A DNA stretch of 64,000 bases, taken from NCBI RefSeq assembly GCF_004335085.1, contig NZ_RQRS01000023.1, forward strand, positions 1 through 64,000, in the 5' to 3' direction. Shown one piece after another: positions 61,333-64,000 of this stretch (positions are counted from its first letter, which is position 1; every line of letters begins with the position of its first letter). A program made the translations under genes and the position numbers. The notes under the pieces were generated by a model. The model had not been told where the DNA came from and did not search any database. It worked only from the letters and a program-made list of their open reading frames with translations. The DNA is from Pedobacter nototheniae. Lineage in GTDB: Bacteria; Bacteroidota; Bacteroidia; Sphingobacteriales; Sphingobacteriaceae.

Positions 61333-61968
61333 TTATAAAATTCCATTCTTTTTTAAGAAATCTTCCAATTGAGCCGGTTTCTCTGTCATTAACAAAGTTT
61401 GCAAGCCTACTTTTTTAGCACCTTCAATGTGTTGCGGGCTATCATCAATAAAAAGTGTTTCTGCAGGGTTTAAGTTATTTTCTTTAATAACCTGTTCGAA
61501 AATATTGGTATTAGGTTTACGCAATTTCATGTGTTGCGAAAAATAAGCACGTTCAAAATAATCATCGTAATTATTAATTTTAAACGTTGCTTTAAGGTAA
61601 TTTATGATCCAATTGTAATGAATTTCATTATTGTTACTTAAAAGGAAAGTGCGGTATTTTTCCTTAACCTTTAAAAGTAAATCGTGATTTTCTTGTATTG
61701 TACCAATTAATAAACTATTCCATGCATCATCAATCTGCTGATCGGTAAGGTTATCATTATTTGCAGCCTTTCTAATTTCAGCTCTAAATTCTGCTGGTGT
61801 AATTGAAGCGGTTTCAAGATCATCAAAGATTTTATTGTGACCTTTGTGAGCGAAGAAATTTTCTATATCACTAACGCCTAGTTTTTGAAATGCATTTTGA
61901 GCAATTCTGAAATCAATATCAAATATTACGTTTCCGTAATCGAAAATTACGTTTTTTATATTCTGCAT
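61333..61968 (-). CDS. HAD-superfamily phosphatase
   Basis: 211 residues. Motif I reads VIFDYGNVIFDID, where the nucleophile Asp is in FDYGNV (DxxN variant typical of the YihX/epoxide-hydrolase-like HAD subgroup). Motif II is FLLSNNNEIHYN, motif III the Lys in HMKLRKPN, motif IV LFIDDSPQHIEGAKKVGL. A phosphosugar phosphatase activity is typical; the substrate is unknown. Confidence 0.88.
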   Translation of the reverse strand: MQNIKNVIFDYGNVIFDIDFRIAQNAFQKLGVSDIENFFAHKGHNKIFDDLETASITPAEFRAEIRKAANNDNLTDQQIDDAWNSLLIGTIQENHDLLLKVKEKYRTFLLSNNNEIHYNWIINYLKATFKINNYDDYFERAYFSQHMKLRKPNTNIFEQVIKENNLNPAETLFIDDSPQHIEGAKKVGLQTLLMTEKPAQLEDFLKKNGIL

Positions 61969-62072
61969 GGGCTATCTATAAATTTGATGCAAATATCCTT
62001 AATAAATTTAAGGCTGTATAATTATTTTTCTATAATCTGTTTATATGGTTTCATGGAAAGGTAATAAATAAC

Positions 62073-62116
62073 AAATCTCCATTCTTCCCTTAAAATTTGG
62101 GGTAGAATGGAGATTT
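62073..62116 (-). terminator. Hairpin terminator after the RND pump gene
   Basis: AAATCTCCATTCT and AGAATGGAGATTT are exact complements (13 bp), 33 bp beyond the stop of the RND gene. The minus strand beyond is TGTTATTTATTACC, a weak U-run. Confidence 0.6.
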
Positions 62117-62148
62117 ATCTTTAAGTTTCGTTTCTTAAACCAATTATT

Positions 62149-64000
62149 TTAAGCCTGTATTGCTTTAATTTTTTCAACTTTTTTGCGGTATGACCAATAA
62201 AAAACAATTGGGCAAATAAATAAATTAAATACGGTATCTGTAATTAAACCGCCAATAACCACAATTGCTAAAGGTTTTGATGCTTCTGCACCAATTCCGG
62301 TAGAAACAGCTGCCGGAATTAATCCAATAACGGCCATCATTGCAGTCATCAATACTGGTCTAAATCTTCTGGTAATGGCATCTCTAATAGAATCTGCAAA
62401 AGTCCAGTTTTCATGGTGTTTAAGCTCTCCAATATTATGTTTAAAGCGAGTCATCAAAATAACACCATTTTGCACACAAATTCCAAATAGAGCAATAAAA
62501 CCAATTCCTGCCGATATATTAAAGTTTACGCCTGTTGCAAGTAAGGCTAAAATACCACCAACCATAGCAAAGGGAACATTATTTAAAATAAGCAATGAAT
62601 CTTTAATATTTCCTAATAGTACAAATAGGATGATGAAAATTAGTAACAAGCTTATTGGTACAGCCTGACTTAGCCTTGCGATGGCACGTTGTTGATTTTC
62701 GAAATCGCCTGCCCATTCCAGTTTATAAGCTTTAGGTAATTTTATTTTTTCATTTACTTTTTGCTGTGCTTCTGCAATAACGCTCCCCATATCTCTACCT
62801 CTTATCGAAAATTTAATGGCGCCGTAACGTTGGTGTTTATCTCGATAAATCATACTTGGACCAGTAATTTTACGAATGGAAGAGATTTCTCCCAATTGCA
62901 CATTGGAGCCAGAAAGGGTAGGGATTCTTAGTTTACTGATTGAGCTTTCATCGTTTCTAAAATCTTCAGGATAGCGGATAATCAAATCGAATTTGCGTTC
63001 ACCTTCATAAATTTGTGTGGCTGCTTTTCCTCCAATTGCCATTTCTATAACCGCATTTGCATCGGCAGTACTTACCCCATAAAGAGCCATTTTTTTCTGA
63101 TCGAGGTTAATCTGGAGTTCTGGCTGACCGAGGTTTCTAAGGATTCCTAAATCTTCAATACCATCAACAGTTTTTAAAATCGATTCAATTTTTTCTTCCT
63201 CTTTTTCTATGAAGTGAAAATCATCACCAAACATTTTAACAACAATAGAGCCTTTAACACCTGATACGGCCTCTTCAACATTATCAGAAATGGGTTGTGA
63301 AAAGTTAAGCGTAATACCCGGAAACCCCTTCAGCTTCTCCTGCATTCGTTCTACCAGTTCCTCTTTACTCTGCTTTCTTTTCCACTCTTTTTTCGGGTAA
63401 ATATCTACATGAAACTCCATATTATAAAAACCTGTTGCATCAGTTCCATCATTCGGTCGCCCGGTTTGCGACATTACTTGTTTTACTTCCTCAAAACTTA
63501 AAAAAATCTTACGGATATCATTAGAGAGTTTTTTAGTTTCATCAAGTGAAATACTCAAAGGCCCTGTTGCACGCACATAAATAGAGCCTTCATCCAAGCT
63601 TGGCAAAAATTCGGTCCCTAAAAACTTAAAACTTGATATTCCAACCAGTAGGATAACAATTGAGACTGTAAAAGCGAGTTTTTTTCTTTTAAAACAGGCA
63701 TCATAAAACCTCAAGGTTTGTTTGGTAATAAATTCTAAAAAGATATTGTGTTTTTCTTTTACATCTTTCTTTAATAATACACTTGCCAAAGCAGGTACCA
63801 GTGTAAATGTTAAAATTAAAGCACCAAGTAAGGCAAAGCTTAATGTCCATGCCAATGGTGAAAACATTTTTCCTTCTACTTTTTCAAAGGTAAATATGGG
63901 AAGTAACCCAGTAATAATGATGAGTTTGGCAAACATTATACCTTTTGCATTTTCCATGCAAGCCTTTTTTATAAAGCCCAGTTTACTCATTTTATTAAAG
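62149..64000 (-). CDS. CusA/CzcA-type RND efflux pump, C-terminal part
   Basis: The open frame runs past the in-frame ATG at 63990 to the window edge (codons for F, N and K precede it), so about 617 of an expected 1040 residues are seen. Signatures are FTFEKVEGKMFSPLAWTL, GTEFLPSLDEGSIYVRATGPLS, the porter domain VSGVKGSIVVKMFGDD and the last spans FIALFGICVQNGVILMTRF and RRFRPVLMTAMMAVIGLIPAA. It is the inner-membrane proton-driven subunit of a tripartite heavy-metal exporter. The membrane-fusion and outer-membrane partners would lie outside the window. The stop is followed by a hairpin. Confidence 0.92.
   Translation of the reverse strand, partial: FNKMSKLGFIKKACMENAKGIMFAKLIIITGLLPIFTFEKVEGKMFSPLAWTLSFALLGALILTFTLVPALASVLLKKDVKEKHNIFLEFITKQTLRFYDACFKRKKLAFTVSIVILLVGISSFKFLGTEFLPSLDEGSIYVRATGPLSISLDETKKLSNDIRKIFLSFEEVKQVMSQTGRPNDGTDATGFYNMEFHVDIYPKKEWKRKQSKEELVERMQEKLKGFPGITLNFSQPISDNVEEAVSGVKGSIVVKMFGDDFHFIEKEEEKIESILKTVDGIEDLGILRNLGQPELQINLDQKKMALYGVSTADANAVIEMAIGGKAATQIYEGERKFDLIIRYPEDFRNDESSISKLRIPTLSGSNVQLGEISSIRKITGPSMIYRDKHQRYGAIKFSIRGRDMGSVIAEAQQKVNEKIKLPKAYKLEWAGDFENQQRAIARLSQAVPISLLLIFIILFVLLGNIKDSLLILNNVPFAMVGGILALLATGVNFNISAGIGFIALFGICVQNGVILMTRFKHNIGELKHHENWTFADSIRDAITRRFRPVLMTAMMAVIGLIPAAVSTGIGAEASKPLAIVVIGGLITDTVFNLFICPIVFYWSYRKKVEKIKAIQA

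Overview
The window is a chromosomal segment of a member of the Bacteroidota, most likely a Sphingobacteriaceae species close to Pedobacter. The evidence is the AT-rich DNA, start sites without Shine-Dalgarno sequences, several TAnnTTTG-type -7 promoter boxes, a type IX secretion type B cargo protein next to a PorP/SprF-like protein, Bacteroidota-restricted families (DUF3822, the DAHP synthase/chorismate mutase fusion, the fused E1 alpha/beta 2-oxoacid dehydrogenase) and a tmRNA tag GENTYALAA. The genus is inferred, not proven.

Layout: 1-560 holds the edge of an IS256-like element that appears to have cut into an array of 21-bp repeats. 579-8951 carries an FMN reductase, a fosmidomycin-resistance-type MFS pump, a cupin, a secreted protein with five 22-residue repeats, two paralogous beta-barrel proteins, clpB and a membrane protein. 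9174-17920 carries a small candidate ORF, a GH78 rhamnosidase, pyrE back to back with a Nudix gene, an ECF sigma factor with a membrane partner, and the DUF3822-rsmD-coaD operon. 18085-30926 has a DAC-like protein, a RecD-like helicase, a CvfB-type RNA-binding protein, a heterodimeric ABC exporter with one degenerate ATP site, and a Crp/Fnr regulator divergent from a DJ-1/PfpI protein with a dyad between them. 30941-43762 has two sensor kinases, a cold-shock gene, ssrA (tmRNA), an aminotransferase, the fused E1 gene and a LytTR regulator. 44190-50535 is the 1813-residue type B cargo and its PorP/SprF partner.

51195-59653 is the most interesting part. A second copy of the 21-bp array, in opposite orientation, is interrupted by a 165-nt element with inverted ends and an 8-bp flanking repeat. 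Next to it is a shikimate/phenylalanine cluster (aroC, aroA, DAHPS-CM, pheA, then aroB further on). pheA is preceded by a complete classical attenuator: a consensus Bacteroidota promoter, a 21-codon leader ORF in which 8 of 10 consecutive residues are Tyr or Phe, a candidate antiterminator in the leader's last codons, and a strong terminator that ends just before the pheA start. The genes suggest that aroB, aroA and aroC complete chorismate synthesis from the product of DAHPS-CM, and that chorismate mutase and PheA then carry it to phenylpyruvate, with pheA expression set by aromatic tRNA charging.

59739-64000 has proline dehydrogenase, an Mpo1-like protein, a HAD phosphatase and the C-terminal part of a CusA/CzcA RND pump that runs off the window. 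No rRNA or ordinary tRNA genes and no CRISPR array were seen.
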